Assembly (NCBI RefSeq): GCF_024808255.1
Contig: NZ_JANTYS010000016.1
Location: forward strand, 87,752 to 151,751
DNA: 64,000 nucleotides
Reading direction: 5' to 3'
Source: Mucilaginibacter dorajii
Lineage (GTDB): Bacteria > Bacteroidota > Bacteroidia > Sphingobacteriales > Sphingobacteriaceae
The first letter of the stretch is position 1; every line of letters starts with the position of its first letter. Below are positions 43,761 through 53,528 of this stretch, piece by piece. Made by a program: the position numbers and the translations under genes. A model generated the notes under the pieces. The model had not been told where the DNA came from. It saw only the letters and a list, made by a program, of their open reading frames with translations, and made no database searches.

Positions 43761-45442
43761 AAAATTCGTTAAACTACCTTAATCTTTGGCAACAAAAACG
43801 CAATGAGCTGCCGGTAACAGATAGTGTTCAAACCGACTGGATGCAAATGCAAAGCCAATTGGATATATTGATGCCGGTTACATCTGCTCCTACATCACCT
43901 AAAAGCACTAAGACACTTAAGGCATCAAAGATTTTAAAAACGATCAAAGCATTTAAAACATTGATCCTACTTGTTTCAACATCGGCAATTTTCTTTACAG
44001 GTCTTTATATATTTCACCATTCTCACAAAATAAAACACAACCAACAAGAAAAGCAACACAAAAAACAACCCGCTTATATTATCACTGATAGTTTAAAAAC
44101 CGTTGATTCGTTAAACAGGATTGACAGTTTAGGCCGTAAACCCGATAGTTTATCGCTTGTAAATTCACCACTGGGAAATAGCAATAGTTCAGCTGCGAAT
44201 AAATCGGATAGCACCTCAACTAACAGAAATTTGGCCGGGAATAGGGCAGGTACACATGAAAATAGAACAGGTCAAACCGCATCGCCTTTAAACAAAAACG
44301 CAGGATCATCTGTCGTTAGTAGAAGTCAAAACGCAATAAATCGTTCTAATGCGGGAAATCATAATAATTATATAAACCAGGTTACTACAAACAAATCCGC
44401 AACCAACGGCAGCAATATTTTTAGTCTTAATAACAATGGCTTATACAGCGCAGGGGGCGCTTTAGGTTATCAAAATGGGAGCAAGCAAAATAAAGGATAT
44501 CAACCACTTGTATTAGCTGCAAATTTTCAGACATCGCAGCATTTGATCCCGAATCTTGATAGTGTGCAGGCAGACGTAAATAATTACTTCACACAGCCCG
44601 CCCTAAGCAATAGACTACTGCCTTCCTTTAATGCTAATCAAAACAACTATCCGGCAAAACAAAGTTCGGCGGCGATAAATGCTATTGTGAGTAAGATCAG
44701 AAAAGCACCTACGGAAACAGTAAAAACTACTCAAAAAGATAAAAACGGGAAGAAGGAAAAAACCGCGAAACCCAGATCGGCATCGCCAATTAACATGGAC
44801 TGGGGCTTGCTGGCAGGTACTAATAGTTCGGGCAGTTTTACACCTAAAAAACAAAACAGTAACTTTTATGGCAGTCTCCCGGTCGATCTAAACTTTGGTT
44901 TATATGGTACTTATCACATTAATGATAAATGGGCAATAAATGTACAGGCAAGGGCTTTAAATCCGCAAAACATCAGCGGCTCCTATTCGCATGCAAACGG
45001 AGCCAAGGCAGATAGTGGCGCGGTAGATTCAGGCAAGGCAATCAAAGTAACCGATAGCCGTAAAGCGTATTTTGTAAGTGTACCTATTCACCTGGTGTAT
45101 AGGGTTAACAATTACCTGAGCATAAAAGGCGGCCCTGTTATCAATATCCCCGTTAAGCAATTGGCCGGCACTACAAGCCTTACACCCTTAGCTATAAAAA
45201 AAGATACTTCCTATTATACATCCGTGACCAACCAGTTAAAAAACACGCGTTATACCCCGGCTATCAATTTCAGTTTATCAGTTGGTGTAGCTCTGCAATA
45301 TAACCGATTCAGCTTTGAGGCCACTTATTTGAAAAGTATTAGCGGGTATAAAGTCAATTCGGACTTTGGCAGCTATAAATCAAATCCCGGCTCCATACAG
45401 TTAGGCATAGGTTTTCAATTAAACAAACCTAAAAACAGGTAA
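43757..45442 (+). CDS. Sigma-coupled protein with inner-membrane helix and C-terminal beta-barrel-like domain
   Basis: 561 residues. Residues 1-65 are cytoplasmic-looking, with W-M-Q-type motifs near 28-38. One membrane helix spans about 68-87 (TLILLVSTSAIFFTGLYIF). A long Ser/Asn/Lys-rich low-complexity linker runs to about 345. The C-terminal 210 residues show alternating beta strands ending VNSDFGSYKSNPGSIQLGIG and LGIGFQLN, like an outer-membrane beta-barrel protein. The pairing with the sigma gene suggests that the N-terminus acts on the sigma, as an anti-sigma would, while the rest reaches the outer membrane. The barrel and the anti-sigma role are both inferred. Confidence 0.75.
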   Translation: MKNSLNYLNLWQQKRNELPVTDSVQTDWMQMQSQLDILMPVTSAPTSPKSTKTLKASKILKTIKAFKTLILLVSTSAIFFTGLYIFHHSHKIKHNQQEKQHKKQPAYIITDSLKTVDSLNRIDSLGRKPDSLSLVNSPLGNSNSSAANKSDSTSTNRNLAGNRAGTHENRTGQTASPLNKNAGSSVVSRSQNAINRSNAGNHNNYINQVTTNKSATNGSNIFSLNNNGLYSAGGALGYQNGSKQNKGYQPLVLAANFQTSQHLIPNLDSVQADVNNYFTQPALSNRLLPSFNANQNNYPAKQSSAAINAIVSKIRKAPTETVKTTQKDKNGKKEKTAKPRSASPINMDWGLLAGTNSSGSFTPKKQNSNFYGSLPVDLNFGLYGTYHINDKWAINVQARALNPQNISGSYSHANGAKADSGAVDSGKAIKVTDSRKAYFVSVPIHLVYRVNNYLSIKGGPVINIPVKQLAGTTSLTPLAIKKDTSYYTSVTNQLKNTRYTPAINFSLSVGVALQYNRFSFEATYLKSISGYKVNSDFGSYKSNPGSIQLGIGFQLNKPKNR

Positions 45443-45532
45443 AATTTACATCCGCATAACCTAAAACACCGGCCTAAACCTTATCATAATTTAAAACAAT
45501 CATTATATTGCCCCGGTAAAATTTAACGTCAC

Positions 45533-46246
45533 ATGCTTGAGCAGTATGATCTGCATAATTTGCTGGTAATTGATATTGAAACTGTGCCGCAGTACAGTAC
45601 ACATGATGAGGTACCACCTCACCTGCAAAAGCTATGGGATTTAAAAACCCAATATCAACGTAAAGACGAAACGGCCGAAAACTATTATGAACGTGCAGGC
45701 ATCTGGGCCGAGTTTGGTAAAATAGTTTGTATTTCGGCCGGTATTTTTACCGGCACTAAGGATGCAATTGGTTTGCGGATAAAATCATTTGCAGGGCATG
45801 ATGAAAAAGAATTGCTTACCAAATTTTCGGCTTTATTGTTTAGCCTGTCTGCTAACCTGGTTATGGTTGCCCATAACGGCAAGGAGTTTGATTTTCCGTA
45901 TATATGCCGCAGGTTATTGGTCAACGGTTTGCCTTTTCCACCACAGTTACAATTGGCGGGCAAAAAACCATGGGAGATCATCCACCTGGATACCATGGAG
46001 CTTTGGAAATTTGGCGACTATAAAAACTACACCTCTTTAAACCTGCTTACGGCTATTTTTGATATCCCTACCCCAAAAGATGACATTGATGGCAGTATGG
46101 TTGGCCATGTTTACTGGAACGAGCAGCAGCTTGACAGGATTTGTACCTACTGCCAAAAAGATGTGGTAGCTACTGCGCAACTTATAAGACGTTATCGTGG
46201 CGAAGATTTGATTAAGGACGAGATGATAACCATAGTTGCCCCATAA
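45533..46246 (+). CDS. 3'-5' exonuclease, PolB-exonuclease-like (DEDD fold)
   Basis: 237 residues. The exonuclease motif I is LVIDIETVP with Asp14 and Glu16; motif II lies in MVAHNGKEFDFPYICRRL with the second aspartate; motif III is CTYCQKDVVATAQL with the final Asp. The central HLDTMELWKFGDYKNYTSL is typical of the predicted PolB-type exonuclease family (DNA_pol_B_exo2). It is a stand-alone enzyme without polymerase domain. Overlaps the ABC gene start in TAATG, so the two are translationally coupled despite unrelated functions. Confidence 0.85.
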   Translation: MLEQYDLHNLLVIDIETVPQYSTHDEVPPHLQKLWDLKTQYQRKDETAENYYERAGIWAEFGKIVCISAGIFTGTKDAIGLRIKSFAGHDEKELLTKFSALLFSLSANLVMVAHNGKEFDFPYICRRLLVNGLPFPPQLQLAGKKPWEIIHLDTMELWKFGDYKNYTSLNLLTAIFDIPTPKDDIDGSMVGHVYWNEQQLDRICTYCQKDVVATAQLIRRYRGEDLIKDEMITIVAP

Positions 46247-47961
46247 TGCTGAAAGTAAAAGATCTTAAGGTTAGTTTTAAAACCGCTGAAGGCTTATTTG
46301 AAGCAGTAAAGGGCATCTCCTTCAATTTAAAAAAAGGCGAAACGATAGGCATAGTCGGCGAATCCGGCTCGGGCAAATCGGTTACCTCCCTGGCATTGAT
46401 GCGTTTGTTGAATGCAGAGCAAACGGTGCTTGAAGGCGAAGTATTACTAAACGATATAAGCCTTTGCAAACTGCCTGAAGCCGAGATGCGCCACATCCGT
46501 GGTAACCGTATGGCGATGATCTTCCAGGAACCGATGACCTCGCTTAACCCGGTGCTTACCTGCGGTTTTCAGCTTACTGAAGCTATCAGGCTGCACCTTG
46601 GTGTTTCTAAAGCGGAAGCAAAAACCAAAACTATCGAGCTTTTTAAGGAAGTGCAACTCCCCCGCCCCGAAGCTATTTTTGATAGCTACCCACACCAAAT
46701 TTCGGGCGGGCAAAAGCAAAGGGTGATGATAGCCATGGCTCTTTCCTGTAATCCCGAAATCCTGATTGCTGATGAGCCTACCACTGCGCTTGATGTTACC
46801 GTACAAAAAACAATCATCGAGTTATTGCTTAATTTGAAAGCGATAAGAGATATGAGCCTGATATTTATTTCGCACGACCTGGGCGTAATCAAAGAAATTG
46901 CCGACCGCGTGATGGTGATGTACAAAGGCGAAATTGTGGAAGAAGCCAGCGTCACTGACCTGTTTAGCAATCCCCAACACCCCTATACCAAAGGACTATT
47001 AGCCTGTAGGCCATCACCAGGTTTACATTTAAAGAAACTGCCTATTGTGGCTGATTTTTTTGATGGAGGAGATAGCTCAGCAGACAAACTATCTGCTACC
47101 ATCGAGAGCATCAGGGCAAAATATAACTACCCCGCGCAGGAAATTGAAGATAGAAAAGCGGCCTTGTACAAGCAATCGCCATTATTAAAAATTGATCAGC
47201 TATCTACCTGGTTCCCGGTAAAAAACGGGTTGTTTGGGCAATCAAACAAAGTGGTTAAAGCTGTAAACAATGTAAGCTTTGACGTTTACCCAGGCGAGAC
47301 CCTTGGTCTGGTAGGCGAATCGGGCTGTGGCAAAACCACCCTGGGGCGAAGCATTTTAAGGCTGATAGAACCTACAGCCGGCAATATCAGCTTTGAAAAC
47401 ACCGATTTACGGAGCCTGAAAAAGAACGACCTGCGCGAGATTCGCCGAAATATCCAGATCATTTTCCAGGACCCTTACTCATCATTAAACCCAAGGCTTA
47501 CGGTCGGTCAATCATTAATGGAGCCTTTGCAGGTGCACCAGTTTTACGCCAACAATACCAAACGCAAAAAACACGTACTGGATCTGTTGGAGCGTGTAAA
47601 CCTGCTGCCCGAGCATTTTAACCGTTACCCGCATGAGTTTTCGGGCGGACAAAGGCAGCGTATTGTAATAGCGAGGGCATTGGCACTACAGCCTAAATTT
47701 ATCATTTGTGATGAATCGGTATCGGCCCTTGACGTATCTGTACAGGCACAGGTGCTAAACCTTATCCGCGAATTACAGCAGGAGTTTAAGCTCACCTATA
47801 TTTTCATCTCGCATGACCTGGCGGTGATCAAACACATCTCGGACAGGATGATGGTGATGAACAAAGGCGAGATCATTGAAACCGGGTATCCCGATGATAT
47901 TTATTATAATCCGAAGGAAGAATATACTAAGAAATTGATTGCTTCGATACCGCAGGGGTAA
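46246..47961 (+). CDS. Fused peptide-type ABC transporter ATP-binding protein
   Basis: 571 residues with two complete ATPase domains: first Walker A GESGSGKS (about 38), signature SGGQKQR and Walker B ILIADEPTTALD; second Walker A GESGCGKT (about 358), signature SGGQRQR and FIICDESVSALD. Each is followed by the oligopeptide-permease extension (NPQHPYTKGLL; NPKEEYTKKLI). The layout is that of fused DppD/DppF or GsiA-like proteins, which power dipeptide, oligopeptide or glutathione import. No permease or binding protein is beside it, so partners must be encoded elsewhere. Confidence 0.9.
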   Translation: MLKVKDLKVSFKTAEGLFEAVKGISFNLKKGETIGIVGESGSGKSVTSLALMRLLNAEQTVLEGEVLLNDISLCKLPEAEMRHIRGNRMAMIFQEPMTSLNPVLTCGFQLTEAIRLHLGVSKAEAKTKTIELFKEVQLPRPEAIFDSYPHQISGGQKQRVMIAMALSCNPEILIADEPTTALDVTVQKTIIELLLNLKAIRDMSLIFISHDLGVIKEIADRVMVMYKGEIVEEASVTDLFSNPQHPYTKGLLACRPSPGLHLKKLPIVADFFDGGDSSADKLSATIESIRAKYNYPAQEIEDRKAALYKQSPLLKIDQLSTWFPVKNGLFGQSNKVVKAVNNVSFDVYPGETLGLVGESGCGKTTLGRSILRLIEPTAGNISFENTDLRSLKKNDLREIRRNIQIIFQDPYSSLNPRLTVGQSLMEPLQVHQFYANNTKRKKHVLDLLERVNLLPEHFNRYPHEFSGGQRQRIVIARALALQPKFIICDESVSALDVSVQAQVLNLIRELQQEFKLTYIFISHDLAVIKHISDRMMVMNKGEIIETGYPDDIYYNPKEEYTKKLIASIPQG

Positions 47962-48614
47962 ATAAGTTGGCGGGGTTATGCTCCGCTGGAGCATAATTCT
48001 TCTCATTTTATTATTCCTACAAAGCTTTTGTTCCTCTGGAACAGCCAATCGAGTGCGCGAAATTTAAAATCGAGTTTGCGGAAACGATAACACCCCAGAG
48101 GGGTGAATGCTTTGTAGACAATCAAAACCCCAATTTTAGAACTCCAGAGGAGTTCAACCTAACACATGCTAATTTATCAACCAGCATCGCAATTGAACCT
48201 GTTAAAACCAGGGAAATCGCTGTTACCCACAAGTAATGAATTCGTGTTATCTTAAGACGCTTTTTTTGAGTTAGACACGAATGTCCGCTGACATTGCGCC
48301 ATACGTCAGTTTAGTGTCAACCTTGCCAAAATATAACACATTGATTGATATGTAATTATAAAATAAATTTCCGAAATATGTTAAGTTATGTTAACCCTGG
48401 TTAGAAGCGTTTGCCCTGTAGCACAAATTAAAATGTGATTGAAAAAATTCGTGAAATTAGTTATAATCTATCTTGCGGGCAGTTAAATTCGTGTTTACTC
48501 AACTCTTAGCTTGTGAGAAAATAAAGTTAAATATTAAAAGCGATTTCCCTTCTATTGAAACAGCCCCTTATTTCCAAACGCTATATTTCCGTATCTTAGC
48601 GCAAATACTTTTGT
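47962..48614. repeat. Intergenic region with clustered short palindromes
   Basis: Between the ABC gene and rnr. Four short hairpins are packed in 180 bases: TTATGCTCC-GCT-GGAGCATAA (47976-47996), GTTCC-TCT-GGAAC (48030-48042), ACCCC-AGA-GGGGT (48092-48104) and AACTCC-AGA-GGAGTT (48140-48154). Between two of them the sequence CTACAAAGC pairs with GCTTTGTAG. They look like members of a dispersed family, related to the GCTCC-TAT-GGAGC at 63772. A further palindrome AATGTC-CGCT-GACATT is at 48280-48295. The rest, to 48614, should include the rnr promoter; no gene is seen. Confidence 0.6.
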
Positions 48615-50753
48615 ATGTCTAAAAAAAAGAAAAATAACTCATCTATAGTACAGGTACTCACCCAAATGGTGCTTGATATATTTGAACAAAACGGCAATAC
48701 GCCACTCAATTACAAACAAGTTTCTGCTAAATTAAACGTTCGCGATCCCGAATCGCGCGAAATCATATTTGATATTTTAAAGGATGAGGCTTTTAAATCT
48801 GTATTAAAAGAAGTTTCACCGGGCAAATTCCAGCTGCTTGAACTTAAAACCTTTGTTGAAGGCAAGGTTGATCTTACAAATGATGGTTCGGCATTTATTA
48901 TTACCGACGACGAGCTTGAAACAGATATTTTTGTAGCGCCACGCAAACTCCGTAACGCCCTCAACGGCGACCGTGTAAAGGTTTATGTATACGCCAAAAG
49001 CAAAGGCAAACGTAAAGAAGGCGAGATCATCGAAATCCTTCAACGTGCCAAAATGGAGTTTACCGGTATTGTTAAACTTTCTGAGCGCTTCGCGTTTTTC
49101 ATCCCCGATGATCGTAAAATGATGCACGACATTTTTATCCCCATGAGCGAGCTTAACGGGGCTAAAAATGGAATTAAAGCGGTAGCCGAGATCACCGATT
49201 GGCCGGTTGACGCCAAAAACCCCATCGGTAGAATCAAGCACATTCTTGGCGCACAAGGCGAGAATGATACCGAAATGAACGCTATCCTGGCCGAATACGG
49301 ATTTCCGCTATCATTCCCCGCCGAGGTTGAACACGAATCTGGAGAAATTTCTGATGTGATCAGCCAAGAGGAGATTGCCCGCCGACGGGATTTCAGGGAT
49401 ATCACCACTTTTACTATCGACCCTTTTGATGCCAAAGATTTTGATGATGCCCTATCCTTCAAAGTATTGGAGAATGGCAATTACGAAGTTGGTGTGCACA
49501 TTGCCGATGTATCGCACTATATCATTCCAGATTCGGCTTTAGATAAGGAAGCGCTTGACCGTGCCACCTCTGTTTACCTGGTAGATAGGGTAATCCCGAT
49601 GCTGCCCGAGCGTTTATCAAACGGCCTGTGCTCGCTGCGCCCCAAGGAAGAGAAACTATGTTTCTCGGCAGTTTTTGAGCTGGATGAAAATGCATTTATC
49701 CAAACCGAATGGTATGGAAAAACCATCATTTACTCGGACAGGCGATTTACCTACGAGGAAGTACAGGAAGTAATTGAAAACCAGGAAGGCGATTTTAAAG
49801 ACGAGATCCTGAAGCTAAATGCCCTGGCTTATAAACTGCGCGACCGTAAATTCAAAAACGGCGCTATCAGCTTTGAAACCACCGAAGTTAAATTTAAACT
49901 GGATGAAACCGGCAAACCTATAGGCGTATATGTAAAGGAACGTAAAGATGCCCATAAACTCATTGAAGACTTTATGCTGCTGGCCAACCGTAAGGTAGCC
50001 GAGCATGTAAGCAAAATGGGCAAAGGCAAACATAAATACACCTTTGTTTACCGCGCGCATGATTCACCTAAGCCCGACGCATTAGCCAACTTTGCACAGT
50101 TTGCTGCAAGGTTTGGTTATAAGATCAATACCAAATCTGACAAGGAAACAGCCAAATCCCTCAACTTTTTAATGGAAGATGTGGAGGGCAAAAAGGAGCA
50201 AAACGTGCTTACGCATTTGGCAATCCGATCAATGGCTAAAGCTATTTATACCACCAAAACCAGCAGCCATTACGGTTTGGCTTTTGATCATTATACGCAC
50301 TTTACCTCGCCCATTCGCCGGTACCCGGACGTGATGGTTCACCGGTTGTTGTTTCACTATTTAAATGGCGGTCAATCGGCCAATGCCGATCATTATGAAA
50401 AGCTGTGCAGCCACAGTTCGCAAATGGAGAAAAAGGCTGCCGATGCCGAACGTGCGTCTGTTAAATACAAACAGGCCGAATACCTCAAAGATCAGGTTGG
50501 CAATATGTTTACCGGCATTATTTCGGGCGTTACAGAGTGGGGTATGTATGTGGAGATCATCGAAAATAAATGCGAGGGCATGATCCGCCTACGCGATATA
50601 TCTGACGATTTTTATACTTTGGACGAGAAAAACTATTGCATCATCGGGCAGCGTAAAAAGAAAATTTACCAGTTGGGCGATGAAGTAAGGATCAGGGTTA
50701 AAAATGTTGATTTGACCAAAAAACAGATAGATTTTTCCTTAGTACAGGATTGA
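48615..50753 (+). CDS. rnr: Ribonuclease R
   Basis: 712 residues: an N-terminal helix-turn-helix-like segment, two cold-shock OB folds (about 80-230), the RNB catalytic domain (about 255-590) with the acidic cluster DPFDAKDFDDALSF near 270 and the substrate-channel part HYTHFTSPIRRYPDV, and a C-terminal S1 domain (about 625-710; GMFTGIISGVTEWGMYVEI). RNase R degrades structured RNA 3' to 5' without a helicase. It is a normal length for the family. The C-terminal lysine-rich tail seen in enterobacteria is missing. Start ATG follows an A-rich leader. Confidence 0.95.
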   Translation: MSKKKKNNSSIVQVLTQMVLDIFEQNGNTPLNYKQVSAKLNVRDPESREIIFDILKDEAFKSVLKEVSPGKFQLLELKTFVEGKVDLTNDGSAFIITDDELETDIFVAPRKLRNALNGDRVKVYVYAKSKGKRKEGEIIEILQRAKMEFTGIVKLSERFAFFIPDDRKMMHDIFIPMSELNGAKNGIKAVAEITDWPVDAKNPIGRIKHILGAQGENDTEMNAILAEYGFPLSFPAEVEHESGEISDVISQEEIARRRDFRDITTFTIDPFDAKDFDDALSFKVLENGNYEVGVHIADVSHYIIPDSALDKEALDRATSVYLVDRVIPMLPERLSNGLCSLRPKEEKLCFSAVFELDENAFIQTEWYGKTIIYSDRRFTYEEVQEVIENQEGDFKDEILKLNALAYKLRDRKFKNGAISFETTEVKFKLDETGKPIGVYVKERKDAHKLIEDFMLLANRKVAEHVSKMGKGKHKYTFVYRAHDSPKPDALANFAQFAARFGYKINTKSDKETAKSLNFLMEDVEGKKEQNVLTHLAIRSMAKAIYTTKTSSHYGLAFDHYTHFTSPIRRYPDVMVHRLLFHYLNGGQSANADHYEKLCSHSSQMEKKAADAERASVKYKQAEYLKDQVGNMFTGIISGVTEWGMYVEIIENKCEGMIRLRDISDDFYTLDEKNYCIIGQRKKKIYQLGDEVRIRVKNVDLTKKQIDFSLVQD

Positions 50754-50773
50754 GGGTTGTTGATTAAGTGAAT

Positions 50774-50881
50774 GGTTGATTAGGTTAGATTAAGTTGATT
50801 GAGTTTGTAAAAACATGTGATCAACTCATTTAACCTAATCAACTTAATCCAACTCAATCAACTTAATCTAACCCAATCAAC
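50774..50881. repeat. Long imperfect inverted repeat between rnr and the prenyl synthase
   Basis: Arms at 50774-50805 and 50851-50881 match in about 29 of 31 positions (left starts GGTTGATTAGGTTAGATTAA). Both arms are made of reiterated short words such as AATCAACTTAATC, so extra partial copies lie inside the loop. In RNA this is a long hairpin that ends 14 bases before the prenyl synthase ATG. It may limit read-through or block ribosome access, or it may simply be a repeat insertion. Confidence 0.8.
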
Positions 50882-50894
50882 TATTAACCAATAC

Positions 50895-51869
50895 ATGAAA
50901 CAACTTACAGAACTACATGGCCTGGTGAGCAGGGCCGTAGATACACTTACCTTTCCTGAATACCCTGCTGATCTTTACGAACCTATAAGTTATATACTGG
51001 CGCTGGGCGGCAAGCGCCTGCGACCTGCCCTGCTGCTCATGGCCTGCGATTTATTTGGCGGTGATGTGGAAAGCGCCATTGAACCTGCCCTGGCTATTGA
51101 AGTGTTTCACAATTTTACGCTGATGCATGATGATATCATGGATAAGGCGCCCCTGCGCCGTGGTAAAGTTACCGTACACGAAAAGTGGAATGCCAACGTG
51201 GCTATCCTCTCCGGCGACGCGATGATGGTAGAGGCCAATAAGCTGATGATGATGGTTGACGACGCCATTTTGCGCCCCGTAATGAATGTTTTTAACGAAA
51301 CAGCCATCGGCGTATGCGAAGGCCAGCAAATTGACATGAGTTTTGAGCAGCGCAATAATGTAGAGATAGATGAATACATCAACATGATCCGCCTTAAAAC
51401 GGCCGTGCTGTTGGGCGGCACGCTTAAAATAGGCTCGATCATTGGCGGTGCCGGGGAAGAAGATGCGCAGCTGCTGTATAATTTTGGCGTTAACCTGGGC
51501 ATAGCCTTCCAGTTACAGGATGACATTTTAGATGTTTACGGCGACCCGGAAAAATTTGGTAAGCAGGTTGGCGGCGATATCCTATCCAACAAAAAAACGT
51601 ATCTGCTCATCAAGGCGCTTGAGCTTGCTAAAGGCGATCAGGCCACCGAACTGGGCAACTGGTTAAGCATTGAGCAATTTGATGCTGCAGGGAAAGTTAA
51701 AGCCGTTACGGCTATATACAACGAATTAGATATCAGGCAATATGCCGAACGCGCCATGCAAAACTATGCTGAGCGTGCTTTTGACGCGCTCGACAAGATT
51801 AATCTACCCGAGGACCGCCGCCAATACCTGCGTCAGTTTGCTGATAATTTGCTGGTAAGGGAGTATTGA
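50895..51869 (+). CDS. Polyprenyl diphosphate synthase (trans-isoprenyl, IspB/GGPPS-like)
   Basis: 324 residues, all-alpha prenyltransferase fold. The first Asp-rich motif is HDDIMD near 77, preceded by GGKRLRPALLLMA; the second is LQDDILDVYGD near 208, with the K in GGDILSNKKTYLL after it. It elongates allylic diphosphates with isopentenyl diphosphate to make a quinone side chain or carotenoid precursor; chain length cannot be told with certainty. The frame opens at 50817, but that part is encoded by the intergenic repeat (MINSFNLINLIQLNQLN). The ATG at 50895 is therefore the real start. Confidence 0.9.
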   Translation: MKQLTELHGLVSRAVDTLTFPEYPADLYEPISYILALGGKRLRPALLLMACDLFGGDVESAIEPALAIEVFHNFTLMHDDIMDKAPLRRGKVTVHEKWNANVAILSGDAMMVEANKLMMMVDDAILRPVMNVFNETAIGVCEGQQIDMSFEQRNNVEIDEYINMIRLKTAVLLGGTLKIGSIIGGAGEEDAQLLYNFGVNLGIAFQLQDDILDVYGDPEKFGKQVGGDILSNKKTYLLIKALELAKGDQATELGNWLSIEQFDAAGKVKAVTAIYNELDIRQYAERAMQNYAERAFDALDKINLPEDRRQYLRQFADNLLVREY

Positions 51870-51983
51870 TTATATTTAGGGATGAAGAAGACTTTGCTAC
51901 AGCTTGTCAATCCCTTTCCATGTATCAGAAATTAAACGAAAAATAAATTCTTAGTACTTGCTGCAATTATTCTAACCAATCAA

Positions 51984-53528
51984 TTGCATGCCCAAACGCT
52001 AACCTCGGGTGGTAAACTAAAACCCGAGCAGGCTATTATGGATGTAAGGCATTACACCATTTCACTGGCGGTTGATCCCGTTCAAAAAACGATTGATGGC
52101 TTTACTACCATCGATGTGATCATGGCGCAGCCTACAAAAGTCTTGCTTTTTGACCTGCTGGATTCTTTGAAGATCAGCAATGTACTGGTAAACGGCAAAA
52201 TGGAGGCTTATACTTATCAAAATAACCTCATTACCATTAATACCGCTAAGGAATTGCCTGCCGGTAAGGCAAGCATAAAGGTTGTTTACGGTGGCAAGCC
52301 GCATGTGGCCCGTCGCCCGCCATGGGATGATGGCTTCATATGGGCCAAGGATTCAACCGGCCATGCCTGGGTAGCCATTACTGCCGAAGGAACCGGTGGT
52401 AAACTATATTTCCCTTGTAAGGACCATCCTTCTGATGAGCCCAATGAAGGTGTCGATATGATCATCACTGTGCCTAAAGAATTGGTGGTTTGCGGTCCGG
52501 GTTTGTTGCAAAAGGTTACCAAACAAAACAACACCGCAACCTATCATTGGAAAACAAACTACAGCATCAACAATTACAGCATCCTGTTTAATGCCGGCGA
52601 CTATACCGTCGTGAACAGGCAATACAAAACTGTTGATAGACATATCGTTCCTATTCAGTTTTATGTATTAAAAGAAGACGCTTCAAAGGCCAACCATCAT
52701 TTGGATATTTTTGAGCGCACCATCCACATCCAGGAAAAATATTTTGGCGAATATCCATGGGCCAAAGAAAAGATAGGTATAGCCGAAACGCCACACTTAG
52801 GTATGGAGCACCAAACCATGAATGCCTACGGTAATAAATTCAGGTACACTAAACTGGCAGGTCAGGACTTTGACTGGCTGATGCACCATGAGTTTGGGCA
52901 CGAATGGTGGGGCAACAAAGTAACCGCTAAAGACTGGGCCGATTACTGGATTCACGAGGGCATCTGTACCTTCGGTGATGCCATGCCAATCCGCGACCTG
53001 GAGGGTGAAAAAGCTTACAATAAACATTTCGCGCAAGCCTCGCTTTCATTTGGTAACAAGATTCCTTTGGTGGTTGGTAAGGATATTGATGAGGAAGCAG
53101 CTTATAATAGCGATATCTACGGCAAAGGCGCATTCTTTATGCACACACTCAGGTATATTATGGGTGATAGCGTTTTCTTCCCAACTATAAAAGGCTTTGT
53201 AACCGATCCTAAATACACATACAGCAACCTGGTTACCACTGCCGATGTACAGGAGTATTTCAGCAAGGCTGCAGGCATCGATCTTAAACCATTGTTTGAT
53301 CTTTATATCTACTCCATCAATAAACTTGAGGTGCATGTGAAGGCCCTGCCCCGTGATATGTACCTGGTGCAGTTGCAAAATATAGATATGCCATTACCTG
53401 TTGACATCACTGCTGATGGCGTTACCAAACGCTATACGCTTGATAAAAAAGGCATCAGGATAAAGAGCACTACAATGCCGGTTGTTGACCCGGATACTTT
53501 TTATTTGAAAAAGCTGATTATTGAGTAA
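51984..53528 (+). CDS. M1 family metallopeptidase, 5' end apparently frameshifted
   Basis: 514 residues from a TTG at 51984. The zinc site is HEFGH at 302-306 with Glu325 18 residues later (WIHEG), and the substrate motif is LGMEHQ in place of GAMEN. An N-terminal beta domain precedes it. The domain that follows in longer M1 enzymes is missing. In the same frame upstream of the TTG, codons from 51936 read FLVLAAIILTNQLHAQ, a typical signal peptide, but there is no start codon before the stop TAA at 51933. An ATG at 51920 (MYQKLNE) is one base out of frame, separated by a run of five A (51939-51943). One base fewer would join MYQKLNEN to the signal peptide. The TTG start is therefore provisional and would lose secretion. 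Confidence 0.85.
   Translation: MHAQTLTSGGKLKPEQAIMDVRHYTISLAVDPVQKTIDGFTTIDVIMAQPTKVLLFDLLDSLKISNVLVNGKMEAYTYQNNLITINTAKELPAGKASIKVVYGGKPHVARRPPWDDGFIWAKDSTGHAWVAITAEGTGGKLYFPCKDHPSDEPNEGVDMIITVPKELVVCGPGLLQKVTKQNNTATYHWKTNYSINNYSILFNAGDYTVVNRQYKTVDRHIVPIQFYVLKEDASKANHHLDIFERTIHIQEKYFGEYPWAKEKIGIAETPHLGMEHQTMNAYGNKFRYTKLAGQDFDWLMHHEFGHEWWGNKVTAKDWADYWIHEGICTFGDAMPIRDLEGEKAYNKHFAQASLSFGNKIPLVVGKDIDEEAAYNSDIYGKGAFFMHTLRYIMGDSVFFPTIKGFVTDPKYTYSNLVTTADVQEYFSKAAGIDLKPLFDLYIYSINKLEVHVKALPRDMYLVQLQNIDMPLPVDITADGVTKRYTLDKKGIRIKSTTMPVVDPDTFYLKKLIIE

Noticed and set aside
49040..49480. 146-residue minus-strand frame inside rnr
   Set aside because: Antisense shadow of the RNase R catalytic region, which is intact and conserved.
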